A DNA stretch of 64,000 nt from Azospirillum oryzae (lineage in GTDB: Bacteria > Pseudomonadota > Alphaproteobacteria > Azospirillales > Azospirillaceae), in contig NZ_FXAK01000007.1 in NCBI RefSeq assembly GCF_900177515.1, positions 1,782,501 to 1,846,500 on the forward strand. The letters run 5' to 3'. A model generated the notes under the pieces. That model searched no databases and was not told where the DNA came from. It saw only the letters and a list, made by a program, of their open reading frames with translations. The position numbers and the translations under genes are program-made. Below, piece after piece: positions 11,723-20,211 of this stretch (the stretch's first letter is position 1; every line of letters begins with the position of its first letter).

Positions 11723-12187
11723 TTGTCCGGACTGGCCGCCCTTCCCGCACCGACCGGCGCGTCGCCCAACGCGGGCCTCGCGAAGCTGCGTCAGATGCTG
11801 GCGAGCGACGCCGCGGCGGTCCAGCCGATCCGCCGCATCCCAGGCGAGGAGGAACGCAAGCGCGGCAAGGACGGCACCGAGGCGACCGGCGACGCCCTGC
11901 AGGGCAGCGGGCGCGCCGATGCCGAATCGACGGCGACACGGGCGAAATCGTCGCGCGGCTCGGCCGGCGGCTTCACCATCGGTGGCGCGGCGGAGGATGC
12001 CGGCCCGGTCAATGGCGGGCCGGTGCCGCTGAACGCCCTGCCGAACGCCGGCTATGTCGCGCAGAGCATCCACCAGGAAGCCATGGGCAGCGGCCTGACC
12101 ATCGAACCCTGGTCGGAAGCCATCGACGCCTACCGCCGCGCCGACGCCGGGGTGAACACGCCGCTGGTGACACAGATCGCGGTGTAA
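11723..12187 (+). CDS. Conserved hypothetical protein, Rhodospirillales type
   Basis: 154 residues from a TTG start at 11723, with GAGG about 11 bases upstream. The first ~95 residues are low-complexity Ala/Gly/Arg. The C-terminal ~45 (NAGYVAQSIHQEAMG, EPWSEAIDAYRRAD) look folded and conserved. No TM or signal peptide. I do not recognise a function; short proteins ending in this AIDAYRRAD-like segment seem typical of azospirilla, but that is from memory. Convergent with the RND gene, 21 bp apart. Confidence 0.6.
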   Translation: MSGLAALPAPTGASPNAGLAKLRQMLASDAAAVQPIRRIPGEEERKRGKDGTEATGDALQGSGRADAESTATRAKSSRGSAGGFTIGGAAEDAGPVNGGPVPLNALPNAGYVAQSIHQEAMGSGLTIEPWSEAIDAYRRADAGVNTPLVTQIAV

Positions 12188-12208
12188 GCCTCCCCACCTG
12201 TTGTCGCC

Positions 12209-15200
12209 TCAATCGTCCCCGCTGGCCGGCATCGGGCCATGCGGCAGGTCCGCCTTGCGGCTGCGGAACAGATTGCCGACGAAGTGGCCGAAATCCTCCA
12301 TGTAGAGGTAGAGCGACGGCGTGATGTAGAGCGTCAGCACCTGAGACACGCACAGCCCGCCGACCACGGCGAGGCCAAGCGGCTGCCGCAGCTCGGCGGC
12401 AGCGCCGTGGGCGATGGCGATGGGCAGGGTGCCCATGATCGCCGCCATGGTCGTCATCATGATCGGGCGGAAACGCAGCAGGCAGGCCTGTTCGATGGCA
12501 TCGCGCGCCGCCATGCCGTTGCGCCGGGCTTCCACCGCGAAGTCGATCATCATGATCGCGTTCTTCTTCACGATGCCGATCAGCATCAGGATGCCGATGA
12601 TGGCGATGACGCTGAGTTCGACGTCGAACAGCATCAGCGTCGCCAGCGCGCCGATGGCCGCCGACGGCAGGCCCGACAGGATGGTCAGCGGGTGGATGAA
12701 GCTTTCATACAGCACGCCCAGCACGATGTAGATCACCAGCACCGCCGCCGCCAGCAGCAGGGCCTGCCCCGACTGGGCGTCCTGGAACACCTGCGCGGTG
12801 CCGGCGAAGCCGGTGGTGATGGTGGCGGGCAGCCCCATCTCGCGCTCCGACGCGCGGATCAGATCGACCGCCTGCCCCAGCGAGGCACCGGGCGCCAGGT
12901 TGAAGGACAGGGTGACGGCCGGAAGCTGGCCCTGGTGGTTGACCGCCAGCGGGCCGGCCGTGCGCTCCACCCGCGCGAAGGCGTCGAGCGGCACCAGCTT
13001 GCCGGTGGTGGTGGAGCGGACATAAATGCGCGACAGCGAACTGTCGTCGCCCTGGTATTTCGGCTCCAGCTCGATCATCACCTGATAGTCGTTGCTGGGG
13101 GTGTAGATGGTCGAGACCTGCCTCTGGCCGAAGGCGCTGTAGAGGGTCGAACGCACCTGATCGACGCCGATGCCCAGCGTCGCCGCCTTCTCACGGTCGA
13201 TGTGGACATAGGCCTGCGGGTTGTTGAGCTGAAGGTCGCTGGTCACGTCCTGCAGGATCGGGATGCCGCGCAGCGCCTGCTCCAGCCGGTCGGACCACTG
13301 GTACAGCTCGTCCAGATCCAGGCCCTGGATGGTGTACTGGTAGAGGCTCTTGGACGACCGGCCGCCGATGCGCAGGTTCTGCACCGGCTGCATGTAGACC
13401 GCCATGCCGGGAATGCCGGCGACCTGACGGCGAAGCTGCTGGATCACCTCTGTCGCCGAGGGACGCTCGTCGCGCGGCTTCAGGGTGATGAACATCCGGC
13501 CCATGTTGCCGGTGTTGCCGCCGGTCCCGACGGAGGAGATGACGTCCACCACCGCCGGGTTGGCCTTGACGATGGCGGCGACCTGCTGCTGCCGTTCCGC
13601 CATCGCCGGGAAGGCGATATCGGCCCGCGCCTCCGTCGTCACGAAGATCTGGCCGATGTCCTCGGTCGGGAAGAAGCCCTTGGGGATCGCCTGATAGAGC
13701 AGGACGGTGCCGACGATGGTGCCGATCATCACCAGCCCCATCAGCGGCCGGTGGCGCAGAGTCCAACGCAGGGTGCGGCCATAGCCGTTCAGCAGGGCGG
13801 AGAATCCCGCCTCCAGCGTCCGGCCGAACCAGCCTTCCTTCTGGTCGTGGGCGTGGGTGAGGAAGCGCGAGCACATCATCGGCGTCAGCGTCAGCGACAC
13901 GAAGGCCGAGGCTGCGATCGCCATGGTCACGACCAGGGCGAATTCGTGGAACAGCCGCCCGACCACGCCGCCCATCAGCAGGATCGGGATGAAGACCGCG
14001 ACCAGCGACAGGGTGATCGAAAGGATGGTGAAGCCGATCTCACGCGAACCCTTGATCGCGGCCTCGAACGGCTTCATCCCCTCTTCGACGTAGCGGACGA
14101 TGTTCTCCATCATGACGATGGCGTCGTCGACCACGAGGCCGACCGCCAGCGTCAACGCCATCAGCGAGATGTTGTCGACGGAAAAGCCCAACAGATGCAT
14201 GCCGCCCGCCGTCGCGATCAGCGAGATCGGAACGGCCAGCGCCGGGATCAGCGTCGCCGACAGCCGGCGCAGGAACAGGAAGATCACCAGCACGACCAGC
14301 ACGATGGTGAGGGCCAGCGTGAACTGCACGTCCTCCACCGCCTGGCGAATCGACTGCGAGCGGTCGTTGACCACCTGGATGGCCGCCGAGGCCGGGAGCT
14401 GGGCCTGGAAGACGGGCACCAACTCGCGCACGCGGTCCACCACATCGACCGTATTGGCGTCGGGCTGGCGCTGGACCGCCAGCATGATGCTGCGGGTGCC
14501 GTTGAGCCAGCTGGCGGTGCGGTCGTTCTCCACGCTGTCCAGCACCTTCGCCACGTCGCCCAGCCGCACGGGGGCGTTGTTGCGATAGGCGACGATCAGC
14601 TGGCGGAAGGCGTCGGCGTCGGGAAGCTGCGGGTTGGCGGCGATCACCAGCTGCTGCTGCTGGCCGGTCAGGGTGCCGACGGGGGTGTTGGCGTTGGCGG
14701 CGGCCAGCGCCTTCTGCAGCTCGTCGATGCCGATGCCGCGCAGGGCCAGCGCGTTGGGGTTGACCTGCACCCGCACGGCGTATTTCTGCGAGCCGTAGAT
14801 CTGCACCTGGGCCACGCCCGGCAGGGTCGCAACCTTCGGCTGGATCAGCGTCTCGGCAATGTCGTTCAGACGGGCCAGCGGCAGGGTCGGCGAGTTCAGC
14901 GACAGGAACAGGATCGGCTGGTCGGCCGGGTTGACCTTGCGGTAGCTGGGCGGGGTCGTCATCTCCGCCGGCAGCCGGCGCTGAGTGCGGGCGATGGCCG
15001 CCTGCACGTCGGCCGCCGCCGCGTCGATGTCGCGATCCAGCACGAACTGGATGGTGATGCTGGTGCTGCCCAGCGTGCTGTTCGACGTGATGGTGTCGAT
15101 GCCGGCGATGGTGGAGAACTCGCGCTCCAGCGGGCTGGCGATAGAGGCCGCCATCGTCTCCGGCGAGGCGCCGGGCAGGCTGGCGCTGACGCTGATGACC

Positions 15201-15328
15201 GGGAAATCCACCCGCGGCAGCGCCGCGGTGGGCAACTGGCGGTAGGCCGCCAGACCGCTCAGCACCAGCGCCGCCGTCAGGAGAATGGTCATCACCGGAC
15301 GGCGGATGCAGAGTTCGGAGAGGTTCAC
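12209..15328 (-). CDS. RND efflux pump inner-membrane permease (MdtC/MuxC-like)
   Basis: 1039 residues, full family length, 12 predicted TM helices with two large periplasmic loops. The N-terminus (NLSELCIRRPVMTILL) and GASPETMAASIASPLE are typical of the MdtBC/MuxBC branch of HAE1 pumps. TM4 carries GLVVDDAIVMMENI, with the paired Asp used for proton translocation. The start overlaps the end of the membrane-fusion gene by 4 bp (ATGA), so the two are co-translated. Only one permease is present, whereas MdtBC pumps use two; it may act as a homotrimer. An outer-membrane channel gene is absent from the window. Confidence 0.93.
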   Translation of the reverse strand: MNLSELCIRRPVMTILLTAALVLSGLAAYRQLPTAALPRVDFPVISVSASLPGASPETMAASIASPLEREFSTIAGIDTITSNSTLGSTSITIQFVLDRDIDAAAADVQAAIARTQRRLPAEMTTPPSYRKVNPADQPILFLSLNSPTLPLARLNDIAETLIQPKVATLPGVAQVQIYGSQKYAVRVQVNPNALALRGIGIDELQKALAAANANTPVGTLTGQQQQLVIAANPQLPDADAFRQLIVAYRNNAPVRLGDVAKVLDSVENDRTASWLNGTRSIMLAVQRQPDANTVDVVDRVRELVPVFQAQLPASAAIQVVNDRSQSIRQAVEDVQFTLALTIVLVVLVIFLFLRRLSATLIPALAVPISLIATAGGMHLLGFSVDNISLMALTLAVGLVVDDAIVMMENIVRYVEEGMKPFEAAIKGSREIGFTILSITLSLVAVFIPILLMGGVVGRLFHEFALVVTMAIAASAFVSLTLTPMMCSRFLTHAHDQKEGWFGRTLEAGFSALLNGYGRTLRWTLRHRPLMGLVMIGTIVGTVLLYQAIPKGFFPTEDIGQIFVTTEARADIAFPAMAERQQQVAAIVKANPAVVDVISSVGTGGNTGNMGRMFITLKPRDERPSATEVIQQLRRQVAGIPGMAVYMQPVQNLRIGGRSSKSLYQYTIQGLDLDELYQWSDRLEQALRGIPILQDVTSDLQLNNPQAYVHIDREKAATLGIGVDQVRSTLYSAFGQRQVSTIYTPSNDYQVMIELEPKYQGDDSSLSRIYVRSTTTGKLVPLDAFARVERTAGPLAVNHQGQLPAVTLSFNLAPGASLGQAVDLIRASEREMGLPATITTGFAGTAQVFQDAQSGQALLLAAAVLVIYIVLGVLYESFIHPLTILSGLPSAAIGALATLMLFDVELSVIAIIGILMLIGIVKKNAIMMIDFAVEARRNGMAARDAIEQACLLRFRPIMMTTMAAIMGTLPIAIAHGAAAELRQPLGLAVVGGLCVSQVLTLYITPSLYLYMEDFGHFVGNLFRSRKADLPHGPMPASGDD

Positions 15329-16578
15329 GTCGCACCCCCGGCTGTCTGCGTCCGGGGACCGGCGGCCTCCTCGGCAGCGGAGCCCTGCCGCCGGCCGCCC
15401 TCGGCGGTCTCGCCGGCCGGGGGAGCGGCCGGCTTGGCGCGTTCGCTGATTTTGGCGCCGGGGTACAGGCGCGACTGGCCGTCGACCACCACCCGCTCAC
15501 CGGCCTGAAGGCCGGAGGCGACGACGCTGAGCCCGCCATGGCTGCGCTCGATGGTGACCGGGCGGACCTCCGCCGTCTCGTCGGGCTTGACGACATAGAC
15601 GAAGCGGCCCTTCTGGCCGGTCTGCACCGCCAGATCGGGGATGGTCAGCGCGTCCTGCTCGACGCGCAGGGTCAGGACGGTGTCGACGAACTGGCCCGGC
15701 CACAGCCGGGTGTCGGCGTTGGGGAACTCGCCCTTCACCAGGATGGTGCCGGTCTGCTGGTCGACCTGACTATCGACGAAGGACAGCTTGCCCTCCGCGA
15801 CTTCGCCGCGGCTGCCGGCGATGCTGGCGGCGACCGGCAGCGAACCCGCGGCCATCGCGGCACGGATCGCCGGCAGATGCTTTTCCGGGACGTTGAAGGC
15901 GACGTTGATCGGGCGAAGCTGGGTCAGGGTGACCAGCGGGTTGGCGTCGGCGGCGCGGACCATGGTGCCGACCTTGGCGGTGATGGTGCCGGTACGGCCG
16001 TCCATCGGCGCGACGATGCGGGTGAAGCTGAGCGACACCTTCGCCGCCTCGATGGCCGCGAGGTCGGCCTTCACCGTCCCTTCCAGCGCGTCGGCGGTGG
16101 CGACGGCGGCGTCATAGGTGGTGCGGGAGATGGCGCTGGTGCGCACCAGCTCGCCATAGCGCTTCACGTCGCCCCGGGCCTTGTCAAGGTTGGCGCGGTC
16201 GCGCTCCAGATTGGCCTGGGCCTGACGCAGCTGGGCGTCGAGCGAGCGGCTGTCGAGCGTGAACAGCGTGTCGCCGGCCTTCACCTCCTGCCCTTCGGTG
16301 AAGTTCACCGTCTCGACCACGCTGTCGACGCGTGCCTTGATGGCGATGGCGGCGATGGGCTGAACGCTGCCGATGGTGACGATCTGTTCGGGGACGGCCT
16401 GCACCGCCACCTTCTGCGTCACCACCGGCACGGTGCGGGCGGAGGCCTGCGCCTGGGTCTTCCTGGCCCCATCCGCGGCGGTCCCGCTGCCCGCCCCGCC
16501 ATTGTGGAAGGCATACCAGTAGTACCCGCCGCCGCCGACCAGCGCGGCGATCAGCAGGACCAGGAAAAACCGTCTCAT
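15325..16578 (-). CDS. RND efflux periplasmic adaptor (membrane fusion protein)
   Basis: 417 residues from ATG 16578, preceded by GGAG at 9 bases; a TTG at 16593 would add five residues. N-terminal TM anchor (FFLVLLIAALVGGGGYYWYAF), then biotinyl-lipoyl-like half motifs (IKARVDSVVETVNFTEGQ), a coiled-coil hairpin of ~80 residues (LDAQLRQAQANLERDRANLDK region), and beta-barrel and membrane-proximal domains. It bridges the permease to an outer-membrane channel. A Pro/Ala/Gly-rich C-terminus of ~40 residues is extra. It is the middle gene of the tetR-MFP-RND operon. Confidence 0.92.
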   Translation of the reverse strand: MRRFFLVLLIAALVGGGGYYWYAFHNGGAGSGTAADGARKTQAQASARTVPVVTQKVAVQAVPEQIVTIGSVQPIAAIAIKARVDSVVETVNFTEGQEVKAGDTLFTLDSRSLDAQLRQAQANLERDRANLDKARGDVKRYGELVRTSAISRTTYDAAVATADALEGTVKADLAAIEAAKVSLSFTRIVAPMDGRTGTITAKVGTMVRAADANPLVTLTQLRPINVAFNVPEKHLPAIRAAMAAGSLPVAASIAGSRGEVAEGKLSFVDSQVDQQTGTILVKGEFPNADTRLWPGQFVDTVLTLRVEQDALTIPDLAVQTGQKGRFVYVVKPDETAEVRPVTIERSHGGLSVVASGLQAGERVVVDGQSRLYPGAKISERAKPAAPPAGETAEGGRRQGSAAEEAAGPRTQTAGGAT

Positions 16579-16620
16579 CGGATGGGACTCCAATCGCCGG
16601 AGCCTGTGGCCGGCAAACGC

Positions 16621-17229
16621 TTATATGAAGGGAGGCAGGTTGGTTATGCCGGACATCAGAAAATCGATGACGGAGCGCTCCAGCGCCTCGCGCGGGCGTT
16701 CGTCCACCTGCATGATCCCGCCGCGGACCATGCCGATGATGAGCAGAGGCACGATTTCCAGGTCGATCTTGCGGAATTCGCCCGACTGCATGCCTTCGGC
16801 CAGGACCTGCTGCAGGGCCGTCGCGCTGCGCTGGCTGCGGCGGCGCAGGATGCGGCGGGTGCGGTCGGCCAGATCGGACTGGTCGCCGCCGAGCAGCTTC
16901 AACGTCTGCAACTGCTCGCTCAGCGTGTTCACCAGGGCGGAGACCATCGCCGACAAGCGGACCGAAGCGGGAACCTGCTGGGGCGCCAGTTCGACGTTCA
17001 GCTTGTGCTCCAGCCCACCCAGCGCCCGTTCGAGCGATTCCAGATACAGCTCTTCCTTGGAGGGGAAGTAACGGTAGAGCGTGGCCTTGCCCACGCCGGC
17101 ACGCTTCGCCACCTCCTCAACCTGGACGGAGGCGTAGTCACGGCCGGCAAACAGCTCCGCCGCAGCGTTGAGGATCACCTCGCGCCGCCGAGCGCGCCAG
17201 TCAGGTATCTCTTCCGCATCAAGAGGCAT
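16621..17229 (-). CDS. TetR/AcrR-family repressor of the efflux operon
   Basis: 202 residues. The N-terminal HTH is residues ~12-60 (ILNAAAELFAGRDYASVQVEE ... GVGKATLYRYFPSKEELY), a classic TetR signature, followed by a divergent ligand-binding domain. It is the first gene of the operon, 42 bp ahead of the adaptor gene and on the same strand, so it probably represses itself and the pump until a pump substrate binds. No convincing long palindrome was found in 17230-17340; GACgataGTC near 17260 is the best short candidate. Confidence 0.9.
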   Translation of the reverse strand: MPLDAEEIPDWRARRREVILNAAAELFAGRDYASVQVEEVAKRAGVGKATLYRYFPSKEELYLESLERALGGLEHKLNVELAPQQVPASVRLSAMVSALVNTLSEQLQTLKLLGGDQSDLADRTRRILRRRSQRSATALQQVLAEGMQSGEFRKIDLEIVPLLIIGMVRGGIMQVDERPREALERSVIDFLMSGITNLPPFI

Positions 17230-17386
17230 GAATGGAACTCACGGGTTTCAAAAACTGACGATAGTCGAGATCCTTAGAGTGTCAAGGAACCAGTCTCCAA
17301 GAAAAATGAATTCCGCGTCATCTGCGGAAAACCCTTGCCCTGCAAGGGCCTGACAACGTCACTGCGGCAGGCGCCGACCCCTCACG

Positions 17387-17448
17387 AAAAAGGGCGCGAA
17401 GCCCGACCTGCCCAGGCGGAGATGCCTGGGAGGCCGGGCGTCGCGCCC
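17387..17448 (-). terminator. Long rho-independent terminator of the BON gene
   Basis: Read on the minus strand, GGGCGCGA (17448-17441) pairs with TCGCGCCC (17399-17392). Inside it CCGGGC/GCCCG and CCCAGGC/GCCTGGG pair further, giving a ~25-bp imperfect stem, followed by TTTTT (17391-17387). It starts 27 bp beyond the BON stop codon and separates that gene from the TetR operon. Confidence 0.88.
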
Positions 17449-17474
17449 TTGCGGCGGCATGCGATGCCTGCCGG

Positions 17475-19025
17475 TCAGCTCCGCGTGGAGGGCGAACGCC
17501 CGGTGCCGGTTGAGCCGGTCACGCCGGTGGTCGAGCCGGCCATCGACCCGGTGCCCGCCGAGGCGCCGGCCGGGCCGCCGCTGGTGCCGGCGCCCGTGCC
17601 GGTGCTGGACGGCGAGGCCGAACCTGTGTTGGTGCCGGTTCCCATACCGAGGCCGGCGGCGGTGCCGGCGGTGGTGGTGTCGGAGCCCTGATGGCCGCCG
17701 GTCGTCCGGTTCATCGACGTGGAGGTGGTATCGCTGCCCGCGGTCGCCATGGCGGAGGCGCCGGCGCCGGTGGAGCTGCCCCAGCCCGTGCCGCTCTGGT
17801 TTCCGGTCTGGCTGCGGACGCGCAGGTTGTTCTGCACGTGGGAGACGCCGGACACCGATTCGGCGACATCCTCCGCCCGGCGCTTGCTGTTGCGATCGGG
17901 GACCATGCCGGTCAGGGTCACCTCGCCGCCGCTGACCGTCACCTCGATGTCGGAGGCGTCTATGTAGGCGTCGTCGGTCAGGCGGTCGCTGACATCCTCG
18001 CGCACCCGCTCATCGGAGCGGCTGTAGCCGCGCGGACCTCTGCCACGATGCTGGGCGGCGCGGCGCTCATCCTCGCGGCGGCGCCGCTCGGCATCGTCGT
18101 CGCCGAACCAGGAGGCGATCTCGTCGCCGGCCTGTTCCCAGAAGCCGCGATCACGGTTCCGGCCGCGGTCGTCGCCCCGGCGCTCGTAACGGTCGTCGGC
18201 GTAGCCGCCGCCATAGTCACCGCCATTGCCGCCGCGGCCTTGCCCGCCGCGGAACATGCTGCCACGGTCCTCACCCCACGAGCGGTTGCGGTCACCGTCG
18301 CGCTCGTAGCCTCCTCCATAGCTGGTGGAGGAACTGCCGCCGAAATCGCGCCGGCTCCAGTCGCCACGGTCCCAGTCGCCACGGTCGCGTCCGGATTCGT
18401 AGCCGCCGCCATGGCCGCCCTGCGAGCCATAACCGCGCGAGCCGTAATCCCGGTCGCGCTCGCCATACTCCCGGCCGCCATAGCCGAGCGAGCTGCGGCC
18501 GCGTACACCGCGGTCGTTCTCGCCATAGGGACGCACGCCGTAATCGCGGTCGCGGTAATCGGCGCTGCCGATGTCGCGGCTGGTATAGTTGCCCTCGGTC
18601 CCGGCATTGCCGGCGCCGGCATAGCCGCCGTAACCGCTGCCGCCGGAGCGCCCGCCATAGCCGGCGCCGTAGCCGCCCCGGTTCATGTCACGGCCGCCGC
18701 CGAAGCTGCGGTCATAGACCCGCTCCATCTCGCGGGAATTGTCGCCGCGGCGGTCGTCGCTGTCGGAATAGGATTCGCGACCAAAGCCGCCGGATTCATT
18801 GCCGACGCGCCCGCCATAGCCGGCGTCGCGGTAGCTGCGGCCCTGGTCGTCCTGGTGGCGGTGGGCCTGCGGGCGATACATGCTTTCGTGCCGGTGGTCG
18901 TCATCCTGGCCGTAGACCCCGGAGCGCTGCGGCCCCTCACCCCAGTCGCGGTGCCGGTTCGGCTCCCGGTCGTCGTCGCGCCAATCACGGCCTTCACCCC
19001 GCCACCGATTTTCATACTGCGCCAT
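17475..19025 (-). CDS. BON-domain protein with Gly/Arg/Asp/Tyr-rich low-complexity arms
   Basis: 516 residues from ATG 19025, with GAGGGAG upstream; the longer frame to 19184 is not supported. Residues ~1-290 are low complexity, rich in Gly, Arg, Asp, Tyr and Ser (RDYGSRGYGSQGG-like). A conserved SWFGDDDAERRRREDERR segment follows. The BON domain is at ~335-405 (DERVREDVSDRL ... VTVSGGEVTLTGMVPDR ... VQNNLRV). A ~110-residue Thr/Ser/Gly tail ends the protein. No signal peptide. BON domains are thought to bind phospholipid or mediate envelope stress roles; here the protein appears cytoplasmic. The arms could be disordered and condensate-forming, which is inference. Confidence 0.82.
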   Translation of the reverse strand: MAQYENRWRGEGRDWRDDDREPNRHRDWGEGPQRSGVYGQDDDHRHESMYRPQAHRHQDDQGRSYRDAGYGGRVGNESGGFGRESYSDSDDRRGDNSREMERVYDRSFGGGRDMNRGGYGAGYGGRSGGSGYGGYAGAGNAGTEGNYTSRDIGSADYRDRDYGVRPYGENDRGVRGRSSLGYGGREYGERDRDYGSRGYGSQGGHGGGYESGRDRGDWDRGDWSRRDFGGSSSTSYGGGYERDGDRNRSWGEDRGSMFRGGQGRGGNGGDYGGGYADDRYERRGDDRGRNRDRGFWEQAGDEIASWFGDDDAERRRREDERRAAQHRGRGPRGYSRSDERVREDVSDRLTDDAYIDASDIEVTVSGGEVTLTGMVPDRNSKRRAEDVAESVSGVSHVQNNLRVRSQTGNQSGTGWGSSTGAGASAMATAGSDTTSTSMNRTTGGHQGSDTTTAGTAAGLGMGTGTNTGSASPSSTGTGAGTSGGPAGASAGTGSMAGSTTGVTGSTGTGRSPSTRS

Positions 19026-19173
19026 CGTGGTCGGCTCCCTCATTTCCGGATTCTTGGAATGCGGGCTTCGCGCCACGAATGGCGTGGGCGTGCCCGTCCT
19101 TCCCCGAACAACAGGAGCAATCGAACGGCGTTCCGGATTTTCAGCGGCCGGCCCCCGACCATCACGGGAGTTC

Positions 19174-19188
19174 TGGCACGGCACTTGC
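19174..19188 (+). promoter_or_regulatory. Sigma-54 (RpoN) -24/-12 promoter
   Basis: TGGCAC-GGCAC-TTGC matches the RpoN consensus TGGCAC-N5-TTGC at every defined position, with exactly 10 bases between GG and GC. It is in a true intergenic region, faces the + strand, and no protein gene lies downstream on that strand. The predicted start is near 19200. No clear NtrC or NifA upstream site was seen; CGCCA-cgaa-TGGCG at 19071-19084 is the only nearby palindrome. Confidence 0.6.
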
Positions 19189-19199
19189 GTGGTTAAGAG

Positions 19200-19260
19200 C
19201 GGTTGGTTCCACGCATCACTTGCGGCTTCGGCGCTTCATGCACCGAAGCCGCTTTCTTTT
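19200..19260 (+). ncRNA. Candidate sigma-54-dependent small RNA, ~60 nt
   Basis: Predicted from a near-perfect RpoN promoter at 19174-19188 and an intrinsic terminator ending near 19260 on the same strand. The RNA would consist of ~20 nt of single-stranded leader (GGTTGGTTCCACGCATCACT) plus the terminator hairpin. Both flanking genes are on the minus strand, so neither signal serves them. No ORF of useful length fits inside. A nitrogen- or RpoN-regulated trans-acting sRNA is the simplest reading; I know of no named family that matches. Confidence 0.45.
19222..19260 (+). terminator. Intrinsic terminator of the candidate sRNA
   Basis: Perfect 10-bp stem GCGGCTTCGG (19222-19231) / CCGAAGCCGC (19243-19252), 11-base loop, then TTTCTTTT. 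On the minus strand the hairpin is not followed by U residues, so it does not look like the terminator of the leftward receiver gene. Confidence 0.8.
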
Positions 19261-19293
19261 GCGCCCCATTATTGGGCAGACGCGTCGATCTGC

Positions 19294-19695
19294 TTAATTA
19301 GGAAGCGGTCGGTCGAGCAGACGGGCAACCGCAGCCCCCAACTCTTCATTGAGGAAGGGCTTGTAGATGATCTCATCCGCATTGAACATGCGCGTCATCT
19401 TCAGCAGATAGCCCGCCGGCATGTTGGGCGCCCCGCCGGACATGGCGAGAATCTTCACGTCGGGCTGGGCGTTGCGCGCAGCCTTGATGAGTTCGATTCC
19501 GTCGACCTCGGGCATCAGCACGTCGGTGACGATCAGGTCGAAGCTGCGGCGGTCGAGCGCGCGGATGGCCGCGCGTCCGTTCTCCGCCTCCGTCACCTCG
19601 AACCCGCGCCCTTCCAGATAGCCGGCGACGGAGAGGCGGACGGCCGGAGAATCCTCCACGACCAGGATGTTGGGCCGAATGGCACTTACCATCAT
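19294..19695 (-). CDS. CheY-like single-domain response regulator
   Basis: 133 residues, receiver only: acidic E14/D15, phospho-acceptor D58 in LIVTDVLMP, switch residue S86 in AMSGG, and K112 in IYKPF. Start ATG 19695 (or 19692) follows AAGGA at 10 bases. That Shine-Dalgarno sequence lies in a perfect 7-bp hairpin (19701-19719), which could mask it. It is the last gene of the long leftward run that starts with tssK and the sensors, 73 bp after the STAS gene. No output domain, so it probably acts by binding a partner such as a kinase or the STAS/phosphatase pair. Confidence 0.88.
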   Translation of the reverse strand: MMVSAIRPNILVVEDSPAVRLSVAGYLEGRGFEVTEAENGRAAIRALDRRSFDLIVTDVLMPEVDGIELIKAARNAQPDVKILAMSGGAPNMPAGYLLKMTRMFNADEIIYKPFLNEELGAAVARLLDRPLPN

Positions 19696-19768
19696 GCACC
19701 CGGTTCCTTTTGGGAACCGCCTTATCGAAAAGCCGGCAACGGCCGGCGGAAACCCGCCCCCTTGCCCC

Positions 19769-20107
19769 TCACCCGCCGAGCGCCGCGACGGCGGCAGCCG
19801 CGTCGGCATGGATCTCGAACAGGGACGAGAAGCCGCTGACGTCGAACACCTCGCGGATGTGCGGCGCCATGGCAGAAAGGGCGATCGAGCCGCGCTTCGT
19901 CCGTGCCGCCTTGGCGGCGACCAGCAGGCAACGAAGCCCGGCTGAACTGATGTAGGAAAGCTGGGCCATATCGACAACAAGCCGCGTGCCTTCGGCGCCG
20001 ATGGCCGACAGCAGAGCCGATTCGAATTCGCCGGCATTGCCGCTGTCGATCCGACCCTCCGCCCGCAGAACGGTGACGCCGTTGACCGACTGTTCGGTGA
20101 TGTTCAT
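19769..20107 (-). CDS. STAS-domain anti-anti-sigma factor (RsbV/SpoIIAA-like)
   Basis: 112 residues, a single STAS domain. The beta-strand/helix core has LVVDMAQLSYISSAGLR; S54/S55 align with the serine that RsbW-type kinases phosphorylate and SpoIIE-type phosphatases dephosphorylate. It lies 104 bp downstream of the SpoIIE gene in the same orientation, the usual phosphatase-substrate pairing. No anti-sigma kinase gene is next to it; the only RsbW-type protein in the window is at 60283-60714. Confidence 0.88.
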   Translation of the reverse strand: MNITEQSVNGVTVLRAEGRIDSGNAGEFESALLSAIGAEGTRLVVDMAQLSYISSAGLRCLLVAAKAARTKRGSIALSAMAPHIREVFDVSGFSSLFEIHADAAAAVAALGG

Positions 20108-20211
20108 ACCCTGCCCTCGCCTCGTCTTACCACGTTGGTGCTTATATCATGTCGGCGGACGCCGGACGATGCATTCGCGGTGCGGCGGACGATTCCTCCC
20201 GGCCGCGTCCG

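Noticed and set aside
12239..15508. 1089-residue + strand ORF opposite the RND pump gene
   Set aside because: Shadow frame; the sense strand encodes a complete, well-conserved RND permease.
15325..16593. TTG 16593 as start of the efflux adaptor
   Set aside because: It would consume the GGAG that is correctly spaced for ATG 16578.
17691..19196. 501-residue + strand ORF rich in Ala and Val
   Set aside because: It is the antisense shadow of the repetitive BON gene, with no ribosome site and composition dictated by the opposite strand.
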